From: Chimonanthus salicifolius
Lineage: Eukaryota > Streptophyta > Magnoliopsida > Laurales > Calycanthaceae
Reading direction: 5' to 3'
NCBI GenBank assembly: GCA_013350335.1
Contig: CM023541.1
Coordinates: forward strand, 39,114,739 to 39,178,738
DNA: 64,000 nt
Numbering within the stretch: the first letter of the stretch is position 1; the number at the start of each line of letters is the position of its first letter. The notes below the pieces were generated by a model. The model had not been told where the DNA came from, searched no databases, and was given only the letters and a program-made list of their open reading frames with translations. Below are positions 10,434-24,926 of this stretch, in pieces. A program made the position numbers and the translations under genes.

Positions 10434-13400
10434 GTGTGTATTCATCATTGTAATGTTTGTATTTATGAATTCATGAATTCTTTCGCAGGTCCACATTTTT
10501 ACTAAAATGAATGTATATGTAGGCTGAAACACTTAGAGACTCTTTTCCTGCTTCAGACAAATCATTGAGTAAATTGCTGGGTGAAGTGCCTTATCTGCCA
10601 AAGGCAGTGCTTAAGTTATTAGAATGCCTGTGCTCTCCTGGAAGCAGCAAAACAATTGACAGGGAATCACAAAGTGGAGACAGAGTTACTCAAGGCCTCA
10701 GTGCTGTATGGAGCTTAATTTTACTTAGACCTTCCAATCGGGATGCTTGCTTGAAGATTGCTCTGCAGGTTAATGCTTAATTTCACTCTTCTTTTATTCT
10801 TGACCTGTCTAGGATCTGGTTATTCATTTCACCTTATTTTCTTGCCTGTTAAATTGCCAACTATGTATTCTGGACACTGAGTAAAGATCCTGGAAGTAAC
10901 TGTGTTGTCATTCGTTTGCGTGAATTTACCATATTGTTAACCTATCTTTGCCCTCTACAATATCTTCTGCTTCTTGATTTATAATAAAAGTCAGGGACAA
11001 AGGAGAATGCTATGTTGTTTCTAGCTGTTTGGAAAGCAAGTTTCTATATGTTTATTCCTCTTCATGTTATTTTGTCTTATGTATGGTCATATAACATCAA
11101 CTTTATTTTTATTTTTTGTTGCTTTTTGTTTTTTCTTGAAGAAGGTAACTAGTGCAAATTTTATTAGTAAAAAGAGATACAAGAAAAAGGTTCAGAGGGA
11201 AGGTGACTGAGAAGGCCACACTCAAAAGATAAGAGTTAGGGGTGAACTCAGGAAAAAAAATACAGTAAATACAAAGCTAATGAAATCACAAAGGGCCAAA
11301 ATCTAAGAAGTCTTGTCTTGTAACACCATGCTTTGCCAAAAATTCTGCCATCGTGTTTGCCGAATGCCTGACATGCACAAACGTGACATCTAAAGAACAA
11401 GCCAAGAGCCTAATCTCCCAAAATAGAGGGGTGAATCACCCTCCATGATGACACTGCCCTGAAAATGACTTTGAAAGATCTTTAAAGCCTCTCCAAATGC
11501 CAGAAATTCAGCCTCACTAGGATCCCTTGGGCCTGGAAAGAAGGCGAGTACCTTGCTCTCCTCACCTTGTAAAATCCCTCCAACACCAGCTCTCCCCGGT
11601 TTACCTCTTGTAGCTCCATCCACATTAAACTTGACTTTTCCCGGGGGTGGTTTCGCCCAGCTTTGCTTGGTTTTGATCTTGCTTTCGCTATCTTCCAGTA
11701 CCTCTCTCCATTGCCACCACATGGAAGATGAAGATGTACCACAAAATTTTGCCCTTCCTAACCCACTCAATAGCTCTAACTTTGCATCGCTCCAATGATT
11801 CCTCTTGCTGTGGGACCCACACGTCACACTCCAGTGATGTGGGCCCCAGTTAATGTCTAGATTCATTGTATATTGAAGGTCAACACAAATAGATTGCAAT
11901 TAAGATATACTGATTGTATTTCCTTTTTTGTTCCCTAGATTGTCTCTATATTTTTTATTTAAATACTGTATCCTCTAAGAGGAATACATGATCAATATAT
12001 TGACAGAGATAATTCTCTCTCCTTCTACGTTCTTTTTCCGTTCTTTTTCCTTATTTTTCATATTCCTTTTCTACCCGCCTTCCAACACCTAAACGGGCGT
12101 GATCTGACTTCGTAATTTTAGATCACCTGCTGCCCTAAACGGGTCTTACATCATAAATCCGTGGCTATATTTTTTTCTTTCAAACAAACATAAATACATT
12201 CACACGCCACCAAACTCCTCACGTCTACAACCTGCTTAAAAACATGACATTTCATTCATCTTTCCAAATATCTTAGAGAGATAAAATATCAATCACATAA
12301 GGATTCTAAACGCTCCACTTACTCACATTCCCATACTAACAAAACATAATGTTCTTAAATTTACTCAATACTTGAATTTATTATCCAAGTTTCCACAAAC
12401 TAAAATAAACAAATAGACAAATTCCTCAAAGTCTCAAATCAAATGAAAATCCAATTTATAATCTAAATACCAAATTCTTTAATAAACAATGCGTTTCCAA
12501 GTATTCTTCATCGACTCCTGGCCTTCTAAGCTCAGTTTTGATTATTGTCCAGACCCAAGTTCAAGGGATTGCCTGCAATGTAAGGGATAAGCTCCATGCC
12601 CAGTGAAGAAAACAACACACAAACATAGCATATGGTATCCCTACTTTCTCACATGATATTTCAAGTAAACATAAATAACAATTTATTTCATGCTCATGCC
12701 TTTGCAAAAATGCAATGCTCAATCTAAAATGTCATATTCCAACCCATCATTTACATCTACTGATATTTGGTGGCCCTCCTGACGAATCGAGGATAACACA
12801 ATATTGCCTTAGTGGCCTTCCCACTTAAAGTGAGGATAACACAACCTACCACCAAATAACAGCCCTCATGACTTGTCACGGATATCACATCTCTTCCACC
12901 ATAATGGTGTTTCCACTTAAAGTGAGGCTAACAACACTACCACCGTCGTGGTCTTCGTGACAATCATGGATCGCACCCTCATACCCAATGCTATACTCAA
13001 TGCCAATCAACATAATTAATCATAACATGCTTATAGAATTATTTCATTCTAAGCAGATTATTACATCATAATCAATATCTCACTTGCCATTGCATGCATA
13101 TACCTTGAAATAAACGTAGCAATAGTCCAAGCATCATAATTGTTTGAATTATAAAAACCAACATTCAAACATGTCCAATCAAAATTGAAATTCAACAACA
13201 CCATACAAATAATCATCAATCTACGAATATAAATCATTGGATCTTTCAACAATATTGATGGTTAGACTCCACAATCCAGGCAGATTGAGTCTCCTCACGG
13301 CCAATAGAATGTTTAGCCAAAATCTCCCTTACACTACTGTGAGTGAACACCGGATTTCTACCATTATTAACATGCACCCAGTCTATTCTAGATCTAACGA

Positions 13401-16400
13401 TTATATTCCAAACATACAACACATTGCAATATTTTCATGGCTTAAACACATAATATAAAGAATCATGTCCAAAAGTATGTAGTGAATTGTTTCCCTCACC
13501 TAGAAGTTTGTGAAATGTAAATGATGAATTCAACGCTTCCCAACTTGAACTTAAGCAATAGAAGATCCGGGATGTGCTGTAGAATATGGGTGAAGTTCCT
13601 AGTATCAGTAATGTTACTTCCATCTTGAAATAATTATTGCGTGAAAATTATTAAATATATGTGATTGATGCTATTCCAACTATGAACGTGGGAGGATCCA
13701 AGATTAGGGGCTAGACAAAGGATGGGTTTTACATTTTAGACTTGAGTTGGACAGCAACAGATTGGCCTCTGGCTCTAGTTTGGGTAAAAAATGGAGACAG
13801 ATTCTACCAATCAGATCTGGGTAAACATTGGGCCCCAGATAGTTTCCCAACATCAACATTTTGAAGGGTGAACATCAGTCTCTAATATCAACCAGTTACT
13901 TTATGGTCTGGGCTGGTTACTCTGGGTTATATATACACATAAATATGTGTATGAAAGACTGTTAAAAGTTCCCAAAAGTCCAACACGACTTGATTTGAAA
14001 CCCGGTAAAATCATTCATAGTTTTTAAATACAAGGAGGAAGGGAGGATTTAAATCCACTGTCAAGGTTTGGCCTTGGATCTGTAAGAAAATGTTTTAAAC
14101 TCATAAAAAGCAATTAGGCTTTGGCTTAAAGTAGGAAGGTTGAAACTTCAAATTCAGTTTGATATGTAAACTAATCAGAGAGCCAAAAATACGTAGGTAT
14201 ATACATATATATTTTAATAAAGGCTTCTACACCTTTGTATTAGAGAAACTTGTGGTTTCAAATCACATATTCTTGAAATAAATAAATAAATAAATAAGTA
14301 GGATTTAAACTATATATTTAATCATACATAGTTCTAAATAAAATAGGTCTTTTAACACCAATTTGTAATTAAAACTTGGCCTAATTCATGTAACTTTGGG
14401 TAAAAGTAATAACATGTTGCAGATGATAAAGAAAAGCACAATGGTATAGGGTTCAGATTATTTATTATCTTAAGCAAAACCCTTAAGAAAATCAGATATC
14501 ATTAAGAGAAAATAACCACTATGCTGTGTTTTAAAGTCCCAACTAGTCCCCAAAATCAACGATCTGAAGACTGAAAATCAGTCCCCAATATCACCAGTTA
14601 CATCAATGGTTTGGCTAATCTCTCTTGGTCTAAATACACAGGTAACTGTAAATAATAGGGCATCTAGTTGTATGCATTTATTTGGAAGAAGGAATAGATC
14701 TATGGTGGGACAAATCTGGGTCACCCCCTAATTCAATCCTACAACCGAGCACTAGTGAAGGCTGAGATAAATAAATTGAGCAAGGTGGCTGGCAGCAAGG
14801 GGACTAAGATCAGTCCCGATTACTGATAGTTTCAGGCTGGTTGCCGGGCTCGATATTTACTACGGGGAGAAGAGAAGAAGAAACCCATGGGAGAAGAAAA
14901 ACATACATGAAATTAGAGGGACATACCTGTTATTTGCTGTAATTTGGGAACAAAGACAACAAAGAGCTGGCCACACAGTGGTCCGGAATTCTGCTGCTCG
15001 AACAGGAACTTGGTCTTCGAAGAGGCAAGGAGGAACAAGAACTCAAGAGAGAGAGAGAGAGAGATACCGATGGAGATCGAAGGTAGGAGGAGAATCCGGC
15101 AGCCATCGCATGGATTTGTAGGGAATAAAGTCGGCTGGTTTCTTCCGAGTAGGATTCGGATTTGAGGAGTTAAAAATGGAAAGTATACAATGGAGAAATA
15201 GGATCCGGGTTTCCGTTTTTAGAGGATGAAAGAGGGGGGAATCGAATTTTTTTGGAAACCTTATGGTGCGGCAGAGGAGTTTGTATTGGAGAAGAAAAGG
15301 GAAGGGGATTTTGTAGTTTCTTTCCATCGACGGCCTTAGGGATTTTAGATTCATGTGATCGAGTGGAGAGACATTTTAAAGGAGCCGAAGAGGTGTGGGT
15401 TCCAAAGGGCCCACACGACTTAGAAATCTCGGGTTTTAGGGTCGGGTTTCCCTTTGATTAATTTGTCAATCATTGATTAGATTTAGTTAATTAAAGTTGA
15501 AACCTATTTATTGATTTTAAATTCTTAATAGAATACTTTCAATTGAAATTCTAACTTAGGGGGATAAAAATCTAAATTGACAATTAATTTTCCTTTTACT
15601 TAATTTTAATTCGAAGGGGTAAATTTGTAAATTCTCATTGAGGAGAAAGTGTGTGAAATTAGGGTCTATTATTCAATCCCTAAATTCAATTGTGTTTTTC
15701 CTAAATAAATTTATCAAATTAAACTAACAAATCAATTTAAAATATAATAATTTTCTAAATTAATTTTACCCACCGATACTGACTTGCTACTCCGGGTCAG
15801 GTCATTACAGCCAAGGAAGGTCCTTGACCTACTTTTTTAATCCCCTTCTTGGAACATTTTTTTTTCAGGCGACCATCATTGTCACCGGCAAAGGTTCCGT
15901 CACCAGAGATCCCTCCTTCCCTGTCGTTTTTTACAGAGAAATCCATCCGTAAGGTTGGATTTCTGTTTCGTGTTTCAGTGGTTTTTTTTTTTAGCAGTTC
16001 ACCACCGGAAACTCACTGTTTTTGATTTCTGGTTTGGATCTTTGTGGATCAAGCTCTGCTGGCCCTCGGATCTCTACCATTGGAGTCGCCCTTGGCCCAC
16101 CTTCCATCTCATAAGGTTGACCTACTGTTTCGGTCAACGGTGGGCCCCCTAATTTGTTCTTCTCCTCGCTGCTGTTTCCGCTCAGGAGAGTTTTTTTGGG
16201 ATTTCTCCTTCGATCTACTGAAATCTGCTGCACCCACTCACGGATCTTTGACTTCTGGTTTCTCCCTTGCCTTAGGCCCCCATCGAATTGGATAGTCCCA
16301 CCTTTCATCTCAGTGGGCCCATCTATTTGCTGTTCTACAGATTTGCCTTTGGGACGTCGCATCCTCTCTTTTTTGGTTTAATCTTTCGATCTGGTTGCCG

Positions 16401-19400
16401 ATCGAACCAGCACATACTGATTCTACTCCATCACAGTCGCCCCTGCAGCAGGATTCAATCACACTCGTGGGTCCCTCCTTTCATCACTGGTGGGCCCCAC
16501 TGTCTGCTGTTTTCTCTTCATATTTGCTGTCTGGGACAACTTTCTCCCTCATCTGGGTGCTTTTTTGGGTGAATCTGGTTGGCTATTGCTCTACTACAGT
16601 CGTCTCTCAGCATCTACAAGGCCTTCGCCTTGCTTCGTCACTTGTGGGACCCCCATACGGCTGCTGCTGCTCCGATTTCACGCTAGCCTTGGTTTTGGGT
16701 CGGTTTGTTTGGCTTGTCTTTACTTGCTATTACTCTCTGATTGACGTTATGGCTGCTGCATCATCTTCTTCTAGTTATTCTCTTTCGGATGTCACCTCTT
16801 CCGGTCTCCACAGATTGGTCGGATCACGACAGTATTGCTTAATGAGACGAATTATTTTGAGTGGTCTCATTCTGCCACAATGTTTTTAACTGCAAAACAA
16901 CTCTATACCTATCTTGATGGTACTACTCCCCAACCGGCTAAGACTGATCCAACATTCTCCACCTAGACTGTAAATAACTCTCTGGTCCAGGCTTGGCTTC
17001 TTCATTCTATGGAAGCCCATGTGAGGCGTCTCGTCTATACTCTTCCCACCTCCAAAGCTGTATGGGACACTGTAAAGACTTTGTATTATGATGGCGATAA
17101 TTTTGCTTGAATATATGAATTATCTCAGACTGCTGCTACTCTCGGTCAGAGGGGGTTATCTCTCATCTAGTACTATTCAACTTTGCAATCCAGTTGGTTG
17201 GAGCTTGATCAACTTCAATCCCTTGTTTTTAAGGATCCAGCAGATACTCTAACGTTCAAGTATGTCGAACAACAACGAATTTTTGCCTTCTTAGCTAGAC
17301 TTAACCCTGAATTTGAGCCCACCAGGGCCCAGATTCTTGGGCAACGACCTCTCCCATCTCTAGATGAGGTTTACTCGGCCTTACTTCGAGAAGATCGCCG
17401 TCGTCTTGTTATGGCTCCACTGCCCGCTGAACAATCTGCACTGGTCACCACCCATTCTTCTATGCCTTCTCTGGCTCATGGGGACCCTGCTTCTCATGGC
17501 AACGATTTCCCATCTGATCCTCGAAGGGACACCAAAGGTCTACGGAAGAAGGGTCCTCGGTTCTGCACCTACTGCAAGATGACTAACCACAACATTGATT
17601 TATGCTACAAGCTTCATGGACACCCTAAGCAAGCCCATCTCTCCGCTGCTCCTCCTTCCTCTGATGTGGTTAATGATAGTGCTCCTGTGACTCGTCAGGA
17701 TCTTTACATTGCAACGCCTTGAGCGCCTTCAGTCCTCTGAGGTATCTAATGTTGTCTCCTCTCCTTCAGGTAATGAATCATCTGCCCATCATGTCTCTCC
17801 TAATTCTTGGATTGTCGATTCTGGTGTTACCGATCATATGGCTGCTATGTCCACCCTCTTCTCTTCCCTTTCTCCTATTTCTAGTGGTCACGTCAAATTA
17901 GCCAATGGCTCATTCACGAATATTGTTGGGAAATGTATTGTTCATGTTTCTCATAATTTGGACCTTCGCTCTGTTTTGCATGTTCCACATCTATCCCGCA
18001 ATTTGTTATCTGTTAGTGCCTTGACCAAACATTTGAATTGCTCAATCACATTTTTTCCTTCTCATTTTGTTTTCTAGGATCTGAACACGAAGCAGGTGTT
18101 GGGTGGTTGTCGTGAAGTAGGTGGTCTCTATTTTCTCGATTATCGCTATAGTAGCTCTGATGCTTGTCTGACCTCTTCGTCTTCAGATGTGTGGCTATGG
18201 CATTGTCGTTTAGGACATCCTGCTAACTTTAAACCTTGCCAATATGGCAAACATGTTAGAAATCATTTTTCCCCATCTATGAATAAAAGTTCATCCACTT
18301 TATTTTCACTCATCCATTCTGATGTTTGGAAATCTCCAACTGTTTCTTGCACTGGTATTCTTTATTTTGTTACTTTTATTGATGATTTCTCTCGCATGAC
18401 ATGGAAATATTTAATAAACAGAAATCTGACGTTTTTTATCATTTCTAAAAAATTTACCAGTGGGTTCAAAATTAATTTGGGTATAAAATTCAAGTTCTAC
18501 GGAGTGATAATGGGGGAGAATATTTGTCACTTTCCTTTCTTACTTTTTTGGAAAAACATGGCATCGATTTTCAGTTCTCTTGTCTTTCCACACTTCAACA
18601 AAATGGTATAGCTGAGCGAAAGAACCGTCATCTTCTTGAGGTGGCCAGATCTCTTCTTTTTACTATGCACATCCCCTCATCCTATTGGCCAGAAGCCGTA
18701 TTAACTGCTTGTTATCTAATTAATAGAATGCCTTCTCGCATTTTACGAAATTAGTCCCCCATAGATCATCTGTCCTTACACAAAGCCATTCCTCACATTC
18801 CTTTACATGTCTTTGGGTGTGTTTGTTTTGTTCACAACTTTTCTGGCCATAAACTTTCTCATCGGGCTGTGCGATGTGTTTTTATAGGGTACACACCTTT
18901 TCACAAAGGTTACAAGTGCCTTGATCCTATCACTGGGAAGACATACATATCCATGGATGTCACTTTCTTTGAGCGGTACCCATATTTTTCAGCTCCCTCT
19001 ACATCTTCTCCTTCTCTGGTTCTTCCTCTTGTCCCTAATAATCTTTCTTCCCCAAGTCCACCTAAGCCTCTTATGGTGTACCAACGCCGACAATCTCGAG
19101 TGCCATCTACTGCTGACTCCACCCATCCATCTGCACGTGCTTTAGATCCACCGGTCTTTGACCTGTCTGATCTTCCAATTGCGCTTCACAAAGGTAAGCG
19201 CTCTTGTACTACTAGCCATCCCATTGATCGTTTTGTCTCCTATCATACTGTTTCACCCTCCTATCATAGTTTTCTCACAGCATTGGACAACATTAAGATA
19301 CCAAAGAGGATCGATACAGCCTTGAAAAATCCCTCTTGGAAAGCAGCGATGGATGAAGAGTTAGCTGTCCTTGAGAAGAACAATACATGGGAGATGGTTT

Positions 19401-22400
19401 CCTTACCTCTAGGCAAAATCCCACTTGGGTGCAAATGGGTCTTTGCTTTGAAGCATAATCGAGATGGCTCTATTGCCCATTATAAGGCACGTCTCGTAGC
19501 CAGAGGCTTCACACAGACTTGTGAAGTTGACTACCAGGACACTTTTTCACCTATCGCAAAGATTAACTTTGTGCGCATTTTGCTCTCTCTTGCCACCACT
19601 CATGCTTGGCCCTTGCACCAGTTAGATGTGAAGACTGTTTTTTTTCATGGTGATCTTCAGGAAGAAGTTTATATGCTTCCTCCTCCAGGATTTGTCAAGC
19701 AGGGGGAGTCAGTTTGTCTGCAGATTAAAGAAGGCTCTCTATGGTCTTAAGCAGTCTCCACGTGCTTGGTTTGAGAAGTTTAGTAGTGCCTTACTACCTT
19801 ATGGTTTTACCCTATATCAATCAGATCACTCAGTCTTCATCTACCGTCTCCACTCTGCTGTGATGATTTTGGTAGTCTATGTTGATGATATTGTACTCAC
19901 CGGTAACAATGATGATGCCATTTCTTCATTCAAATAGTATCTTCAACAAACTTTTGAAATTAAGGATTTGGGGCCTCTCCGGTACTTTCTTGGAATTGAA
20001 GTTGCTCGGTCCTGTCGTGGCCTTTATCTCTCTCAGCTAAAGTATGCCCTTGATCTCCTCCAAGAAGCTGGTTATTCTGGCTGCAAACCTGCAGATACTC
20101 CGCTGGATGTGAACACTGAGTTATCTGCCTCTGATGGAACTCTCCTTGACACGCCAAGTTTTTATCAGAAACTAGTTGGCAAGCTCATCTATTTGACCAT
20201 CATAAGACCAGACTTATTGTATATTGTTGGTGCCGTCAGTCAGTTCATGCACGAACCACGGGACACTCACCTTCATGCCGTGTTTCGAATCCTACGATAT
20301 ATTAAGGCTCATGCTGGTCGTGGTTTGTTCTATGCACACCAATGTTGTCAAATTCGACTCGGATCGTGAATCGATCTAGGGGTGTGACTCGTTAATCGTA
20401 AATCGTAGAATCGGAAGAGTTTTAACATTTTTGACTTTTTTTTGCTATAATTATTATTTATACTACAATTACATATAAAATGACATAGAATAAGAAGATG
20501 ATTTTTTCAATTCCTCCTAATATATAAGTAAATAGCAAAGATATGAGTATGTGACAAAATGTACCAATGCAAACTTAAATCAAAATGTATTATAAGTTAA
20601 ATTTTTACATTCAAATAATCATAATTCATAAAATTGTATTATCCAAAATTACAAAACATCTGAACTCTAAAGAATATCATTCTCATCAATGGTGAAGTGT
20701 CTCCTCTATCTGCTACATCCCCATCGCTAATTTCTTCAACACTTTCTTCCTCTCCTTCAACGCTCTTTCGCTTTCTCGAATAAACCCTTGTTAATTACAA
20801 AATTCAAATATTTTATAAATTGTGCCTTCTAAATTTTAAATATAATATAATGGTCTTCTAGATTTTAAAATGCTTACTCGTTCATTTTCTAAGATTAGTC
20901 TCTTCCTCATTAAACATCTTGTCTGCATCCAACCAAGAATTGTCTTGTGGAAAAGCTGGATCTTCCTTTTCCGTGATCCATTCATCATTAGATTCCACAT
21001 CCGATAAGCAAATAGGATCATAATCTTGCTTTGAACTCCTTAATGTCTGTCTCACTTGTAGTTGTAAATTGTATTTTACATATATAAGGGCATTCATTAT
21101 CTTTGCCTCTAGCCTAGTTCTCCTCTTTGTATGAATCTAAAAAAAAAAACATAAAATATTTATAATTTCACTTCTTATATGTTAAGAAATTGAATGAATC
21201 TATTTAAAGTTAAAAATTAAACATACTTGTTCAAACACACTCCAATTTCGCTCACCCCCCGTTGCGCTGCAAGTTAAACTCAAAATCCTTATTGCAACAC
21301 CTTGCAATTCTTTAGTATCCTCTTCATAATCTTCCCACCAAATGGCTATAAAACATGAGATAATAAATTAAAAAAATTAAATTGAAAGTTTAGATACTAA
21401 ATAAGTAAATATTAAATAACTAAATATTAAATACTTGGCTGTTTTCTTTTCCTTGTTAATTTGGCCATGTTATCCCCAAAGAATCCTCTTTCAGTTCTGA
21501 ATGCAAGCAATTGATCATCGATTTTAACCCTGTCATCTATGTCTATGGACAACTTATCAAGACATGTATACAACCCTCTTTTAATTTCAGCATCGGGACA
21601 AAATGATTCTTCGTAGTGGAAAGAAGGATTCAGATAATATGCAGTGGCATGCAATGGATGGTGGAGTTGATCATTCCAACGAGCATCTATCAACTTCCAA
21701 TATGGAGATTTCTTTTCATATTTGTTCAATCTTTTTGCAATTTTCTCCTTGGCTTGATCCATGCCCTCATATATGTATCTCATTGCCGGCTTGTCCTCTC
21801 CATCAACTAATCGAAGCAATTTTACAATTGGCATTCCAACCTTCGTACAAAATTGAATACGTTTCCAAAACTTACTATAAAAAATTAGATCATTCACTTT
21901 TTTCCTCTCTTCAGTCTTGGACAGCGGCATTCTATCCCATTCATCCGAACTAAATATTTTTCGTAGACCAACTCTGCATCTCAGTATGCTTTTCAATGTA
22001 AGGTAGCATGTTGCAAATCTCGTTATTGTCGGCCTAACTAACTCACGATTGTTCGTGAATTTTCTCATTAAGTTTAGTAAAACACCATGGTTATAAATGA
22101 ATTTGGCAATTGCTTTTGCATCAGCAATAGTAGATGACTCCAATTTCTTTTTCTCTATATCTTCAAGCATGAGATCAAGGCAATATGCTGCACATGGAGT
22201 CCAAAATAAACTTTTCCTTCTCGTCATCAAGATTTTTCCAGCCTTTACATATGGTGTTGCGTTATCAGTAACAATTTGCATCACATTCTCTACACCTACC
22301 TCTTCTACGACCGAATCTATAAGGTCGGCGAAGTTCTCTCCATTTTTGCAGATTGAAGATGTGTCAATACTTTTCAGAAATACACTCCCCATTGGATTAT

Positions 22401-24829
22401 TTACAAGAAAATTAGTAATGGACCGATTCTTTCCATCAGTCCAACCATCTGTCATTATTGTGCATCCTTTTTTGGTCCATTCTTTCCTATGCTTTTCCAA
22501 CATTTTCTCTACATATTCAACTTCACTTTTGAGTAAAGTATTTCTCATCTCATGATATGATGGAGTTTTCAACCCAATTCCATATCTTGCAATTAATTCA
22601 CACATGGGTTAAAAAAATGGGCTCTTCACCAAATTGAAGGGGAGTGCCTTTGCATAGTATCTTGCAAACTGTAATTCTATCTTCTTTTTTCCAAACTCTG
22701 TTAAGAGTTGCTTGTTTCTTATCATCATCCACATTAATAAATTTTTCCATCGGTCCCTTCACTTTTGGGTCTTGATCATCAAAATAATAATCAGGTCTCC
22801 CAGCCTGCATTTGTGCATCTTTTTTTCTTCTTTTTGTGTCCAAATTGTTCCCCATCAATTCAAGGCATTTTTTAGTCACCGACTCAGGACATTTAGGACA
22901 TGCTGCTACGTCTTTTTTTGTTTTTCCTAGATGGTGTTTCATTCGATAAATACCACCACTCATTTTTTTTTTTACAATAGTTGCATTGTACATGCACATG
23001 GTGAAGAAAACGAAGGCGGAGAGAAAAACCAGAGGCGAAACCAGAGAGGAGAAATGGAGAGGAGAAGAGGAAAAGAAGAAAAGAGGGAAGCATACCTCAA
23101 ATTCGAGCTCTCGATTTGTTTAAAGGGTTGAACGACTTCCGCAGACACCACGGTTTGAAGGACTTCTGCAGACAGGGCTTGAAGGAGAAGCGATGGAGGA
23201 AGAAGGATTTTTCTTTGTTTGCTTGAAATAAACACAACTAAGAGGGCTAGGTATTTATCAACCCTTTTAGACTTTCGATCTTCCCAGGCGACTTTCGATT
23301 TCCCATGCTCGTCTTTTCCTATTCTATTGATTTTCCCTCTCCTTTTTTGCCCTTTTCTTCCTTTTTCTTCAAAATCGCACGATGGTGTGATTGAAGAGTT
23401 TGGAATCGCACGATCATCGATTTTAGAAAAAATCGGACGATTGAGGGCATTTTTCGAGTTGACTGGCGAGTTGACTAGATTGACCATCCGAGTCGAGGCA
23501 ACTCAGACGATTTTAACTACACTGATGCACACTAACCTACTTGCCCAGTTTATAGTTATTCAGATGCTGATTGGGCCGGTTCTCTAGATGATCACCGCTC
23601 TACGTATGGCTATTGTGTTTTCTTGGGATCCCATTTAATTGCCTGAAGAAGCAAGAAACAGTCTGTTGTTACTCGTTCTAGTGCTAAGGTTGAATATCGG
23701 GCCATGGCAAATACTGCTTCTGAATTGTTGTGGTTTCGCCAATTTCTTACAGAAATGGGGTTTGCTCCTGCTGATCCACTCATCATGGTCTGTGACAATT
23801 AGGCTGCCATCCATATTGCCTCCAACCCAGTCTTTCATGAACGGACTAAGCACATTGAGGTTGATTGCCACTTTCTTCGTCAGCATATTTCAAAAGGGCG
23901 ACTTTTCACTCCTTATCTTCAATCTTAGGATCAGTTGGACGATATCTTCACAAAGTCAGTTTCTCGAACTCAACTCGATTCCGTCGTTAGCATGCTGGGT
24001 CTACTCGACATCTTTGAACCAGCTTGAGGGGGAGTGTTGTGGGACCCACACGGCACATGTCCACTGATGTGGGCTCCAGTTAATGTCTAGATTCATTGTA
24101 TATTGAAGATCAACATAAATAGATTGTAATTAGGATACACTTATTGTATTTCCTTTTTTGTTCCCTAGATTGTCTCTATATTTTCTATTTAAACACTGTA
24201 TCCTCTAAGAGGAATACATGATCAATATATTGACAGAGATAATTCTCTCTCCTTCTACATTCTTTCTCTGTTCTTTTTCCTTATTTTTCATATTCCTTTT
24301 CTACACCTCTATCCTCACTTCCCTTCCGTCAGAAATTCTATTCTCTCTCTACTTTGACACCATCCACCAAACAGCTGCTGGAATGACTCTCCAAAGTGAT
24401 CGTCCTTTTTTCTCTCTTCATTTTATGCATTGAAGCTTTATTCTTCTTTTCTTTTTCATTTGTGTACGTCTTATCATTCAAAGAAAAAAAATAAAAGAAA
24501 CTTAAACATTTGTGTATGTCTTAATTATCTATATATTTGTTAGTTTCCTTCTTTTTAATTCTTATACAGCCCCATGCACTTTCAGCTTTCACTGAATTAT
24601 TTATGAGGATACTATGCTTGAGTACAGTGACTAGAACCAGAAACATGGCAAACTTGTGCTTGATGGTGATTGGCAATCCCATCCAATGGGATAGTTAAGG
24701 CATTCCGTTGCACATCTTTCTAAATCTTCTCTTCATTAGTGAAGTTCTAAAAAATTTAAACTGTGCTCACTTTTCTTCCTAAAACATTTCACTGCTGAAA
24801 TCCATTTCTTGATTCACTTCATAATCCAG

Positions 24830-24926
<97 letters not shown>

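Larger units (their letters stand above)
11801..24310 (+). mobile_element. Ty1/copia LTR retrotransposon, 12.5 kb with nested insertions
   Basis: The element proper is 11806-24305, flanked by the perfect 5 bp duplication CCTCT (11801-11805 and 24306-24310). LTRs of about 270 bp differ at roughly 18 positions by eye count, near 93% identity, so it is not recent. Between them, gag, protease, integrase, RT and RNase H follow in copia order on the + strand, broken by frameshifts and stops. About 3.7 kb of foreign DNA replaces the primer-binding site, and a hAT transposon splits RNase H. Without these insertions the element would be about 5.6 kb, normal for copia. It lies in a LINE inside a symplekin intron. 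Confidence 0.93.

Noticed and set aside
14944..15461. Open frames of 69-103 residues near the GA microsatellite, which look gene-like in base composition
   Set aside because: They are short, overlap on both strands, and lie in the LTR-like insertion; I could not assign any family.
16395..16889. 164-residue open frame upstream of and overlapping the copia gag start
   Set aside because: Only its last part from the ATG at 16749 is gag-like; the rest is the untranslated leader, rich in Ser/Leu/Pro from T/C-rich DNA.
22097..22555. 152-residue + strand frame within the hAT element
   Set aside because: It is the antisense shadow of the transposase open frame 22605-21427.
22972..23587. Several open frames of 60-171 residues on both strands at the right end of the hAT element
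   Set aside because: They cover its 5' leader and subterminal AATCG arrays and differ in every frame; no domain.
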